NCBI RefSeq assembly: GCF_021390435.2
Contig: NZ_JAJVCN010000006.1
Location: 34,500 to 98,499, forward strand
From: Kibdelosporangium philippinense
Lineage (GTDB): Bacteria; Actinomycetota; Actinomycetes; Mycobacteriales; Pseudonocardiaceae
Length of the DNA stretch: 64,000 bases
Direction: 5' to 3'
Position 1 is the first letter of the stretch, and the number at the start of each line of letters is the position of its first letter. The position numbers and the translations under genes were made by a program. Below, piece by piece: positions 8,292 to 14,887 of this stretch. The notes under the pieces are model-generated. The model saw nothing but the letters and a program-made list of their open reading frames with translations, was not told the origin of the DNA and did no database searches.

Positions 8292-8834
8292 GTGGAGGTG
8301 GTGGAGAAGAAAAAGGCGGCGGGGAGTGAGGCTTCGGCAGGCGATCCCGGTTCTGGGCGGATACCGGGTCCGGGCCGCGAACCCGGCGAGGTCGCCCTGC
8401 TGTTCGCCATGGTTTATCGCGCCATGACCGACCACATGCACGATCTTCTCCACGACCATGGCCGCGAACCACTGCGCCCCGCGCACGGCTACGTCTTCCG
8501 CTACCTGCAGAGCAAAGGCCCGGTGACCATCGTGGAACTGGCTGCCCAATTGGACGTCACCAAACAGGCAGCCTCGAAAACCGTGGCCGAACTGGTCGAC
8601 TGGGGATACATCGAGCGCCATGTGCACCCGACCGACGGCCGAGCCCAAGTCCTCGCGCTGACCCAGCGCGGAAAGGACTACGTCCGGCTGGCAGACCGGC
8701 TCTGGGGCGAGGTCGAAGACCACTGGGCCGGGTTGATCGGCGACGAAAGGCTTGCCGCCGTCCGCGATGACCTGCAGGCCTACTTGGACTCCCGGTACGG
8801 CGACGACCGGGTGAAACTCCGTCCCGTCTGGTGA
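8292..8834 (+). CDS. MarR-family transcriptional regulator
   Basis: 180 residues from the GTG at 8292 (GTGs at 8298 and 8301 are alternatives). After a ~30-residue low-complexity leader, the winged helix is clear: GPVTIVELAAQLDVTKQAASKTVAELVDWGYIERH with the wing TDGRAQVLALTQRG. It is divergent from the cupin gene with two matching dyads between them, so repression of both genes is the natural reading. The ligand is unknown. The stop is 7 bp before a strong hairpin. Confidence 0.9.
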   Translation: MEVVEKKKAAGSEASAGDPGSGRIPGPGREPGEVALLFAMVYRAMTDHMHDLLHDHGREPLRPAHGYVFRYLQSKGPVTIVELAAQLDVTKQAASKTVAELVDWGYIERHVHPTDGRAQVLALTQRGKDYVRLADRLWGEVEDHWAGLIGDERLAAVRDDLQAYLDSRYGDDRVKLRPVW

Positions 8835-8840
8835 CACCCC

Positions 8841-8886
8841 CTCGTGAGTGGTTAGTCCAGTTAGAACCCGTCTAACCACTCACGAG
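8841..8886. repeat. Palindromic CTCGTGAGTGGTTA repeat, copy 1 (likely terminator)
   Basis: A 15-bp perfect inverted repeat, CTCGTGAGTGGTTAG at 8841-8855 and its complement at 8872-8886, encloses a 16-nt centre containing TTAGAACCC. It lies 7 bp past the MarR stop. Three near-identical elements are at 32369, 33691 and 49219, all at gene ends. A strong RNA hairpin in this place is best read as a terminator of a repeated family. Confidence 0.8.
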
Positions 8887-8981
8887 TCCTGACCAGCTCG
8901 GCCTGTCGTGCTTTAGTACTACACGGCTCGGCTCCTTCGCATGACTCGCCCGGATGTCCGCGCGTCCTAACGTTTTCTGGC

Positions 8982-10250
8982 ATGGGGCGGATCTTCGCGG
9001 TGCTGGCGGCGGTCATCGCCGTTCTCATGGTGGCAACGCCACAAGCCGGTGCGCACGGGGTCAGCGACACCGCTGATTTCCATCTGGCGCAAAGCTTTGC
9101 GGGCAACGAGCTGACCTTGGTCGTACGCAGGACAGCGACCGTGCCCGGACCGCTGAACATCGACTTCATCGCGCACGACCCCGTGCACAAGACGTCCATC
9201 GAGGTTGGCCTTGTCGGCAAACCGGCCACGGCCAAGGTGGACTTGACCAGCACAGGAACCCATCCCGCACGCCTTGAGGTGGACCGGACGGGCCGCTGGG
9301 AGCTGACGCTGAAAGCCGCGAGCGGCGAGCAGGCACGGATTCCGTTCCAGGTCATGATGTCGAAGTTCACGGTCTGGGAACCGGTGGCGTACGGTGGTTT
9401 GGCCGCGACCGGACTGTTCATGGCGGTCGCGCTGATCACGGCAGTGTTCGCGAAGAGACGGTTCGTTGTCGTGATGCCTGCGGCGGCAGGGGTTGTGGCA
9501 TTGACCGTCGCGGTCACCGCGGCACTGCTGTCGGCGGCGATCCCGCCTGCGCAGGCCGAGGGTGCGATCCCGGTTGACCCGACGGGCGGGCGGCCGTACG
9601 TCAACTCAAGTGTGACCACCGACCGGGATCCCGTTACTGGCAAGGAATTCCGGTTGCAGATGAAGATCACCGACGGCAACACCGGACGTCCGGCTGATGA
9701 TCTCATCGCGCATCACGACGCGCTCGCGCATGTGGTCGTGTCGAGTGTGGACGGACAGTATTTCCGGCACCTGCACGCGGTCCGGGCGGCACCGGGGGAG
9801 CTGGGGGTTCTCCTGGTGGTCGACCGGCCGGGCCGCTATCTCGTGCACGCCGAGTTCGAACGCGTCAACTCCGGATCGCAGCTGGTCACCGGGTCCTTCG
9901 AGGCGACAGGCGACAAAATTGCCTCAGACACAACGAAAGAAACAAGACAAGCCATCGTCGGCCGGACGCACACGATTGAGATGGACCTCGGCGGCCGGGC
10001 GGACCTGCAGCCATGGCTTGGCATGGCCGGACATTTGGTGCTGCGCGACGAGGACGGCGACTTCTTCGGGCACGTGCACGAGATGGGTCCGATGCGTCAG
10101 AAAGCCGACGAAACAGTGGCGTCGCTGCCGCCGCATCTCCGGTTCACCTTCACCTTTCCGGAACCTGGGAGGTATTTCGGATGGATTCAGTATCAACGGA
10201 ACTTCGCGGTGACGACCGTGCCCCTGGTCGTCGACGTCCGGGCACGGTGA
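8982..10250 (+). CDS. Secreted, membrane-anchored protein with repeated HxH motifs
   Basis: 422 residues. A signal peptide (IFAVLAAVIAVLMVATPQAGAHG) is followed by a beta-rich domain to about residue 125 and two central membrane segments (GGLAATGLFMAVALITAVFA; VVMPAAAGVVALTVAVTAALLSA). The C-terminal region holds two similar modules, ALAHVVVSSVDGQYFRHLHAV and MAGHLVLRDEDGDFFGHVHEM, each ending in HxH. Such histidines suggest copper or another metal ion outside the cell, but no characterised family is recognised. It is the first gene of a four-gene cassette, with the next gene starting inside it. Confidence 0.8.
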   Translation: MGRIFAVLAAVIAVLMVATPQAGAHGVSDTADFHLAQSFAGNELTLVVRRTATVPGPLNIDFIAHDPVHKTSIEVGLVGKPATAKVDLTSTGTHPARLEVDRTGRWELTLKAASGEQARIPFQVMMSKFTVWEPVAYGGLAATGLFMAVALITAVFAKRRFVVVMPAAAGVVALTVAVTAALLSAAIPPAQAEGAIPVDPTGGRPYVNSSVTTDRDPVTGKEFRLQMKITDGNTGRPADDLIAHHDALAHVVVSSVDGQYFRHLHAVRAAPGELGVLLVVDRPGRYLVHAEFERVNSGSQLVTGSFEATGDKIASDTTKETRQAIVGRTHTIEMDLGGRADLQPWLGMAGHLVLRDEDGDFFGHVHEMGPMRQKADETVASLPPHLRFTFTFPEPGRYFGWIQYQRNFAVTTVPLVVDVRAR

Positions 10251-10624
10251 TCGTCCTCATCGGACTTGTGGTCGTCGGGGTCGCGGTGTTCGCGTTGTGG
10301 CCGCGTTCGCAGACCGGCACGACAACCGCGTCGGGGGACAGTGAAACGTATCGGATCGAGCTGACCACGAGCCCGCGCACCGGCCCGATCACAACGAAGC
10401 TGCAGGTCACTCGGCATGACAACGGTCCGGTCGGGATCACCGAGATCGTGATCGACTCGGTGATGCCCGCGATGGGCCACTCGATGCCGCAAGTGGTTGC
10501 CACGAAACAGAACGACCGGTTCGAAGCGCATGGCGAACTGTTCACCATGGGCGGCCTGTGGGACATCTCGCTACGACTGGCCGACGAGACGGTCACCGTG
10601 CAGATCCCGGTAACGGAGAGGTGA
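10181..10624 (+). CDS. YtkA/FixH-like membrane-anchored protein
   Basis: 147 residues. The ATG at 10181 lies 70 bp inside the preceding gene and is preceded by GGGAGG at a normal distance, which decides the start. One N-terminal membrane segment (TVIVLIGLVVVGVAVFALW) is followed by a small beta-sandwich carrying MPAMGHSMPQV and FTMGGLWDISL. The Met-His-Met pattern and TMxGxW are typical of YtkA/FixH-like domains, which occur with copper chaperones and cytochrome oxidase assembly. The Met/His cluster may bind Cu(I); this is inference. Confidence 0.8.
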   Translation: MDSVSTELRGDDRAPGRRRPGTVIVLIGLVVVGVAVFALWPRSQTGTTTASGDSETYRIELTTSPRTGPITTKLQVTRHDNGPVGITEIVIDSVMPAMGHSMPQVVATKQNDRFEAHGELFTMGGLWDISLRLADETVTVQIPVTER

Positions 10625-10628
10625 GGGG

Positions 10629-11633
10629 ATGAAGGCGGAACGAATAGGCGCGTGGATGCTGATGGTCGGCGCGTCGATCGCGATCTTCGGGTTGACGTGG
10701 GACATCCAATGGCACACGGACGTCGGCCCGGACACGTTCTTCACCGCGCCACACCTGGTGATGTACATCGGCAGCGCCACAACCGGGCTCACGTGCCTCG
10801 CGGTCGTGCTGTACCGGACATTCCGGCGTCCTGACCCAGATGTCCGCACGGTCAAGGTACTCGGCACGTTCCGTGCGCCGATCCCTTTCCTGATCACAGG
10901 GTTGGCCGCGGCGGCGGAGTTGATGTACGGCCTGACGGATCTGTGGTGGCACACGGTTTACGGCTTCGACGCAACGCCGACCTCGCCGCCGCACGTGGCG
11001 ATGTCGTTGTGCTTCCTGATCGAGGCGGTCGGCGGGGTCATGGCGTTCGCTTCACTGCGGGAATCCCGGTCCGGTCGGGTTGGGTTGGCGGCGTACGTCG
11101 GACTTTCGGTCTACGGCCAGATCTTCCTGCTCCTGTCGACTCCACCCTTGCCACTGGTGGCCGCGTTGCCGTTCGCGGTGTCGCTGCTGTGCGTGCTCGG
11201 GTTGATTCTGGTCGCGGCGGTCACGCGTTCGCCGGGCCTGGTGATGGTGACTGGTTTGTCTTATGCCGCGATCCAAGGGATCACGTGGGTGCTCAACCCG
11301 CCAATCACCAGGGCATACGCGGACTCGCTTGGTTTGCCGTTCCGTGACTACGTCGACGGCACGCCTGTTTATGCGGCGTTCTCACCGTTCGTGATGTTGC
11401 CCGTCGCGCTGCTCGTCGCAGGCGCTTTGGCTGTGGGCAAGCGATTCGGCTCGGTCAAGGGCGCGGTGATGGGTTCGGGAGCGATTGGTGCGGCGCTCGT
11501 GGCGTTCGGGCATCTGCTCCAGCTCGATGCCATGGATGTCGCGACCATCGTGGCCGCAACGGTTTTCGGCGCCGTCGTCGCGTTGGCCGCGTGGCGGATG
11601 AGCGCCCCACTTCGGAATCTGGCGGAGGTCTGA
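10629..11633 (+). CDS. Polytopic membrane protein of unknown function
   Basis: 334 residues with about eight hydrophobic segments, starting WMLMVGASIAIFGLTWDIQWH, and no recognised family name. Conserved-looking polar residues sit at the membrane edges: DIQWHTDVGPDTFFTAPHLVMY, DLWWHTVYGFD and TSPPHVAMS. Paired WH and PH motifs next to membrane segments could bind a metal or haem. It starts 4 bp after the YtkA-like gene and is followed 2 bp later by a second YtkA-like gene, so the products probably work together in the membrane. Confidence 0.7.
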   Translation: MKAERIGAWMLMVGASIAIFGLTWDIQWHTDVGPDTFFTAPHLVMYIGSATTGLTCLAVVLYRTFRRPDPDVRTVKVLGTFRAPIPFLITGLAAAAELMYGLTDLWWHTVYGFDATPTSPPHVAMSLCFLIEAVGGVMAFASLRESRSGRVGLAAYVGLSVYGQIFLLLSTPPLPLVAALPFAVSLLCVLGLILVAAVTRSPGLVMVTGLSYAAIQGITWVLNPPITRAYADSLGLPFRDYVDGTPVYAAFSPFVMLPVALLVAGALAVGKRFGSVKGAVMGSGAIGAALVAFGHLLQLDAMDVATIVAATVFGAVVALAAWRMSAPLRNLAEV

Positions 11634-12049
11634 CGATGCGAGCGTTCATTCTGGCGCTGACGGTGATGTTCCTCGCGGCTGCCCCGGCTTACGCCGCGCC
11701 ACCGCCGGTTGAGGTCGTACACACGGAGAACGTGCAGGTAGGGCCGTATTCGGTGAAGGCGTCGTTCAGCGAATGGCCGTTGCGCGCCGAGCGGTCGCTT
11801 GACTTCACTTTCCTGCCAGACGGCGACCTGACCGGGCACGAAGGCACGTTGCGCCTGGTCGGGCCGAGCGAGTCCGGGCCGGAGGAGCGACTGGCCAGGC
11901 ATCCAAGGGCCCGCGACGAATGGGGTATGGACATCCGGGCACTGCCTGAGGAAGGCCTGTGGAAACTGGAATTCGCCTTGGACGGGCCGAAAGGCCCTGG
12001 CACAGGCGTTCTCGCGGTTCCTGTCGGACCACGCCCCGGACCACCCGCC

Positions 12050-12054
12050 GGACT
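12050..12054. repeat. Target-site duplication, left copy
   Basis: GGACT immediately outside the left inverted repeat of the IS, identical to 13842-13846. Confidence 0.8.
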
Positions 12055-12098
12055 TGTCAACGGCACGTGAATCCTGGTTCTGGCACGGTTTCCGTGAT
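12055..12098 (+). repeat. IS left terminal inverted repeat
   Basis: A 44-bp end starting TGTCAACGGCACGTGAA. It mismatches the right end at positions 5, 18 and 19. Confidence 0.85.
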
Positions 12099-12111
12099 TT
12101 GGCCCGTCAGG

Positions 12112-13756
12112 TCAGTCGGCGAGTAGGACGCGTTTGCGGAGCAGGTCGGGTTTGGCGCGGCCGAACATCTGACGTTTGAGCATCTTCAGGCGGTTCACAT
12201 GGCCTTCGACGATCCCGCTGTTCCACGGCAGGGTGAGCCCAGCGGTGACCGCGTCCAGATCACGGCGCAAACCGCGGACGAACGAGTGAAGTGCTGGCTG
12301 GTCGTCGGCGTCGACGGCGGTCATCCACGCCTCCAACTCGTGACCGCGTCGGTCACACATCATGGCGGCGAAGGAGCGAACGTGGTTGGCCAATGCGGCC
12401 AGGTGGGAACTGGCCGCGAGAACAGCGTCCAGCTTCTGCTGGGCAGTCCCGTCCATGGTCGGCGGATCGGTCATGATCCAGCCGACGACACGACGGACTG
12501 AGGGCGGCTTGCGCGGCGGCTGGGGAGCACACGAGGTCGTGCGGAACTGGCTTAAGTATTGGCGCACCAGGGTTTGGCCGCCGCGATAGCCGCGTACGGT
12601 GATCTCAGCGAACAGGGCGGTGGCGTTGGTGCAGCCCTCGTTCCAGCGCTGGTGCAGGTACGGAGCGAACGGCTCAAGGACGCTGGTCCGACGCCCAGTT
12701 CCATTGCGGGTCAACAACTCTTCGACGCCCTCGGCCCGCGCGAAGCGGCGGACGGTGCCGCGCGAGAGACCAAGCCGCCGGCAGATTTCCCTGATCGCAG
12801 TGCCGTCAGCTAAGAGCGCATGCACGGCCGCGTGCCGTTCGCGCTCGAACAGCCCACCGATCCGACCGGACTGCCGAGGCAACCGGTGCCGCGGGAGGCG
12901 GGTCCCCGGCTGGGTCAGGTTGCCCGTCACTGTCGGCCTGGCCTTCCGTGCTGCTGCTGGTGACGACGGTCACGGCGGCGGTCAAGCAGTCCTGGTGTCT
13001 GGCCACGGAGCGCTCGACGGCCTCGGCCAGGTTGTTCCAGATGTGCCACCGATCGGCGACCTGGATGGCGTCTGGTGCGCCGTCGCGAGCGCCATCGGCG
13101 TAGGCGCTGGCTCGGTCTCGGCAGACGATCTGCACGCCGGGATGGGCGCGCAGCCACTCGGCCAGTGTCTGGGCGGTGCGGTCGGTGAGCAGGTCGACCG
13201 GGCGGTGCGACTCGATGTCGACCAGGAGCGTGCCGTAGTGGTGACCTCGACGCAGGGCGAAGTCGTCCACGCCGAGCACTCTCGGTGTGGATCGGTCAGG
13301 GTCGGGAAGGCCACGAAGGATCCGAAGCAGCGTCATCCGGCTGACCGATGCCGCCAAGTGCCGAGTCAGCCGGGCGCCGGCACGGCCACCGAGCGCTAAC
13401 GCGACCGCGGCCAGCGCCCGCTGCAAGATCGGAGTCCGGCGGGCGTGGCGGGATGCCAGCTCGGGTACCTGTTCGGCGAACGTCTTCTTGGTGCACTCGG
13501 CGTTGTCGCAGAACAACCGTCGTACTTGCAGCCGGATCAGCACTTCCTGACCTGCGGTGGCGGTGTCGGACAGATGGCGGTTGTAGCGGCTGTGCACTCT
13601 GCTCGAGGCAGTCCCGCAGCCAGGGCACGGCGCTGGCGTCTGGTTGGTGCGTGCCTCGATGCGCACCGCTGGCCCCGTCGTCCGCACCGCTTCGATCTGC
13701 ACCTGGCTCAGGTGCGGCCAGAGAACCCGAACCACATCAAGATCAACGCACGTCAC
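12112..13756 (-). pseudogene. ISL3-family transposase, frameshifted
   Basis: The N-terminal part (GTG start at 13756) has the ISL3 zinc-ribbon CPGCG with a later CDNAEC, then the DDE catalytic start LGVDDFALRRGHHYGTLLVD and CRDRASAYADG. It runs out of frame near 12900-12930. The C-terminal part is read from 12930 to 12112 in a +1-shifted frame: a helix-turn-helix (IREICRRLGLSRGTVRRFAR) and the conserved end WNSGIVEGHVNRLKMLKRQMFG. Joined, the protein is about 540 residues, normal for the family. One extra base in the GC-rich junction or a programmed +1 shift would explain it; an error or decay is more likely. Confidence 0.85.
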
Positions 13757-13797
13757 CCATGATCAACCACCAGGCGGCTGGCGCGAGGGCCGGGCCC

Positions 13798-13841
13798 ATC
13801 ACGGAAACCGTGCCAGAACCAGTTTTCACGTGCCGTCGACA
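13798..13841 (-). repeat. IS right terminal inverted repeat
   Basis: A 44-bp end complementary to 12055-12098, starting TGTCGACGGCACGTGAA on the minus strand. Confidence 0.85.
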
Positions 13842-13846
13842 GGACT
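13842..13846. repeat. Target-site duplication, right copy
   Basis: GGACT immediately outside the right inverted repeat; the first two bases of the interrupted CTC codon are supplied by this duplicated site. Confidence 0.8.
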
Positions 13847-13960
13847 CAGCTGGACGATCGGGCTCGGTCCGTTGATCATCGCCGCGATCATCGGGCTGGT
13901 TGTCTGGATCCGCGGTCGTGGCCAACGCCGAATGGATACCTGGACCTGGTAACACCCGGG

Positions 13961-14070
13961 CGTGTCCACCATTCCGACACACCGAAACGCACGTTCCGAC
14001 ACATCGTGTCCACCGTTCCGGAACGGTGTGTCCACCACTCCAGCACACCGTGTCGACCATTCCGACACAG
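13961..14070 (+). repeat. 22-bp tandem repeat array, five degenerate forward units
   Basis: Units start at 13961, 13983, 14005, 14027 and 14049 with no register change. The core is CGTGTCCACCnTTCC followed by a CACAC-like tail, and most units carry GTGTC and GACAC as short internal complements. The array begins 8 bp after the restored stop of the YtkA-like gene. No ORF is credible here. The intergenic stretch 13953-14299 holds this array, a central ~90 bp of unique sequence and the inverted array at 14161. Confidence 0.85.
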
Positions 14071-14160
14071 TGAAATCTCCCCGCGGACACTACTTCGGGG
14101 TAGCTCTCCGAGTCGTCGGTGATCGTCAGGCGCTCGCGCGCACTGGCATTGTCGAACTCG

Positions 14161-14226
14161 GTGTGCTGGAACGTGTATTTCATGGTGTCGCAATGGTGGA
14201 CACGGTGTGTTGGAACGGTGGACACG
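14161..14226 (-). repeat. 22-bp tandem repeat array, three units in inverted orientation
   Basis: Units start at 14161, 14183 and 14205; the last, GTGTGTTGGAACGGTGGACAC plus G, is closest to the consensus. The orientation is opposite to the array at 13961, so the two face each other across a ~90-bp core that begins TGAAATC. The same arrangement occurs at 63786-64000. Confidence 0.8.
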
Positions 14227-14262
14227 GCTGCTGGACCTGGAGCTCACCGTATGCAAGACTCT

Positions 14263-14283
14263 CTCAAACTAAGATAATCAGTT
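14263..14283. promoter_or_regulatory. AT-rich dyad upstream of DUF1707 gene
   Basis: AAACT and AGTTT flank AAGATAATC just before the DUF1707 gene. The centre resembles a -10 element (TAAGAT or GATAAT), so this could be an operator overlapping the promoter. Confidence 0.4.
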
Positions 14284-14299
14284 TGTGAGGGGTGTGGGT

Positions 14300-14812
14300 A
14301 TGTCTGGGGAGCTGGTGATTCGGCTGTCGGACGAGGAACGGTTCGAGGCGGTTCGCGTGCTGGACGCCGCGGTCGCCGACGGCCGCCTCACCTGGGACGA
14401 GCATGCCGAGTGGTCCGATCTGGTCTGGGCGGCCAAGACCGAGGGCGACCTCGTGCCTCAGCTCGCTGACCTCGCGCAGACCGCGTCCGCGCAGCGGGTC
14501 GTTGCCACGATCAGCAAGGTCATCCGAACGCCCGAAGCGACAAGGGAAGTCACCGCGCGGGCGACCTTCGGGGCGGTTGTGTTGAACCTGGAGGGGATGC
14601 GGCCTGGTGAGTACGTCCGGGTCGTTGCCGACGCGTTCTGCGGCAAGGTTGTGGTCTCTGTTCCCGCGAATGCCGTCGTGATCGATGAAGGGACCGCTGT
14701 CATGGGCAAACGCGGCATCTTCGGTGCCGCTCGTGGACAGGGTGGGCCGGTTGTCCGGATCGCTGGCCGGGTGACTATGGGCAATATCAAGGTCTTTCGA
14801 GGTCACGCATGA
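14300..14812 (+). CDS. DUF1707 protein with C-terminal cell-wall-stress (LiaF/YvqF-like) domain
   Basis: 170 residues. The ATG at 14300 has GAGGGG upstream; a GTG at 14285 is possible. The N-terminal ~55 residues are DUF1707 (RLSDEERFEAVRVLDAAVADGRLTWDEHAEW), a small helical domain almost confined to actinobacteria. The C-terminal part (ARATFGAVVLNLEGMR; VPANAVVIDEGTAVMGKRG; VRIAGRVTMGNIKVFRG) is a beta-solenoid like those of LiaF/YvqF cell-envelope response proteins. No membrane segment is present. A role in envelope stress sensing is a family-based guess. Confidence 0.85.
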   Translation: MSGELVIRLSDEERFEAVRVLDAAVADGRLTWDEHAEWSDLVWAAKTEGDLVPQLADLAQTASAQRVVATISKVIRTPEATREVTARATFGAVVLNLEGMRPGEYVRVVADAFCGKVVVSVPANAVVIDEGTAVMGKRGIFGAARGQGGPVVRIAGRVTMGNIKVFRGHA

Positions 14813-14822
14813 TTACCTGAGA

Positions 14823-14828
14823 CATAAT
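14823..14828 (+). promoter_or_regulatory. Candidate -10 element of the molybdoenzyme gene
   Basis: CATAAT lies 60 bp before the start codon. It would place transcription start at about 14835, the first base of the dyad that follows. Confidence 0.35.
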
Positions 14829-14834
14829 GGCTTT

Positions 14835-14877
14835 TTGTCACACGGGCGCGGTAAGTTGCTGGCAGCCCGTGTGACAA
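14835..14877. promoter_or_regulatory. 13-bp perfect dyad overlapping the ribosome site of the molybdoenzyme gene
   Basis: TTGTCACACGGGC (14835-14847) is exactly complementary to GCCCGTGTGACAA (14865-14877), with a 17-nt loop. The right arm runs into AAGGAG (14876-14881), the ribosome site for the ATG at 14888. As DNA it could be an operator; as RNA it would partly bury the ribosome site. Confidence 0.7.
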
Positions 14878-14887
14878 GGAGATGCGC

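Larger units (their letters stand above)
12055..13841 (-). mobile_element. ISL3-family insertion sequence (1787 bp)
   Basis: The ends are defined by 44-bp inverted repeats at 12055-12098 and 13798-13841, which match at 41 of 44 positions and begin TGTC. They share CTGGTTCTGGCACGGTTTCC. A 5-bp duplication GGACT flanks the element. The single gene inside is an ISL3-type transposase on the minus strand, frameshifted. Many ISL3 elements make 8-bp duplications, so 5 bp is unusual; however, precise removal restores the target reading frame. The transposase frameshift suggests that the copy may no longer move by itself. Confidence 0.9.
11636..13952 (+). pseudogene. YtkA-like secreted protein with C-terminal membrane anchor, interrupted by the IS element
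   Basis: The 5' part (11636-12054) encodes a signal peptide (FILALTVMFLAAAPAYAA) and a beta-sandwich domain, running to GPPAGL. The IS element then intervenes and a stop is reached within it at 12068-12070. Removing the IS with one copy of the 5-bp duplication joins 12054 to 13847 in frame and restores ...GPPAGLSWTIGLGPLIIAAI, a C-terminal membrane anchor ending RRMDTWTW before TAA at 13950-13952. The intact protein would have 174 residues. The current allele should give a secreted domain without anchor. This restored frame is direct evidence for both the IS ends and the original gene. Confidence 0.85.

Noticed and set aside
12900..12935. Programmed +1 frameshift producing two transposase forms
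   Set aside because: No slippery sequence or downstream stimulator is evident, and five other one-base shifts in the window make error or decay more likely.
12064..13832. CACGTG on both sides as the IS target duplication
   Set aside because: CACGTG is its own complement and lies within the longer 44-bp inverted repeats; only the outer GGACT restores the target gene's frame.
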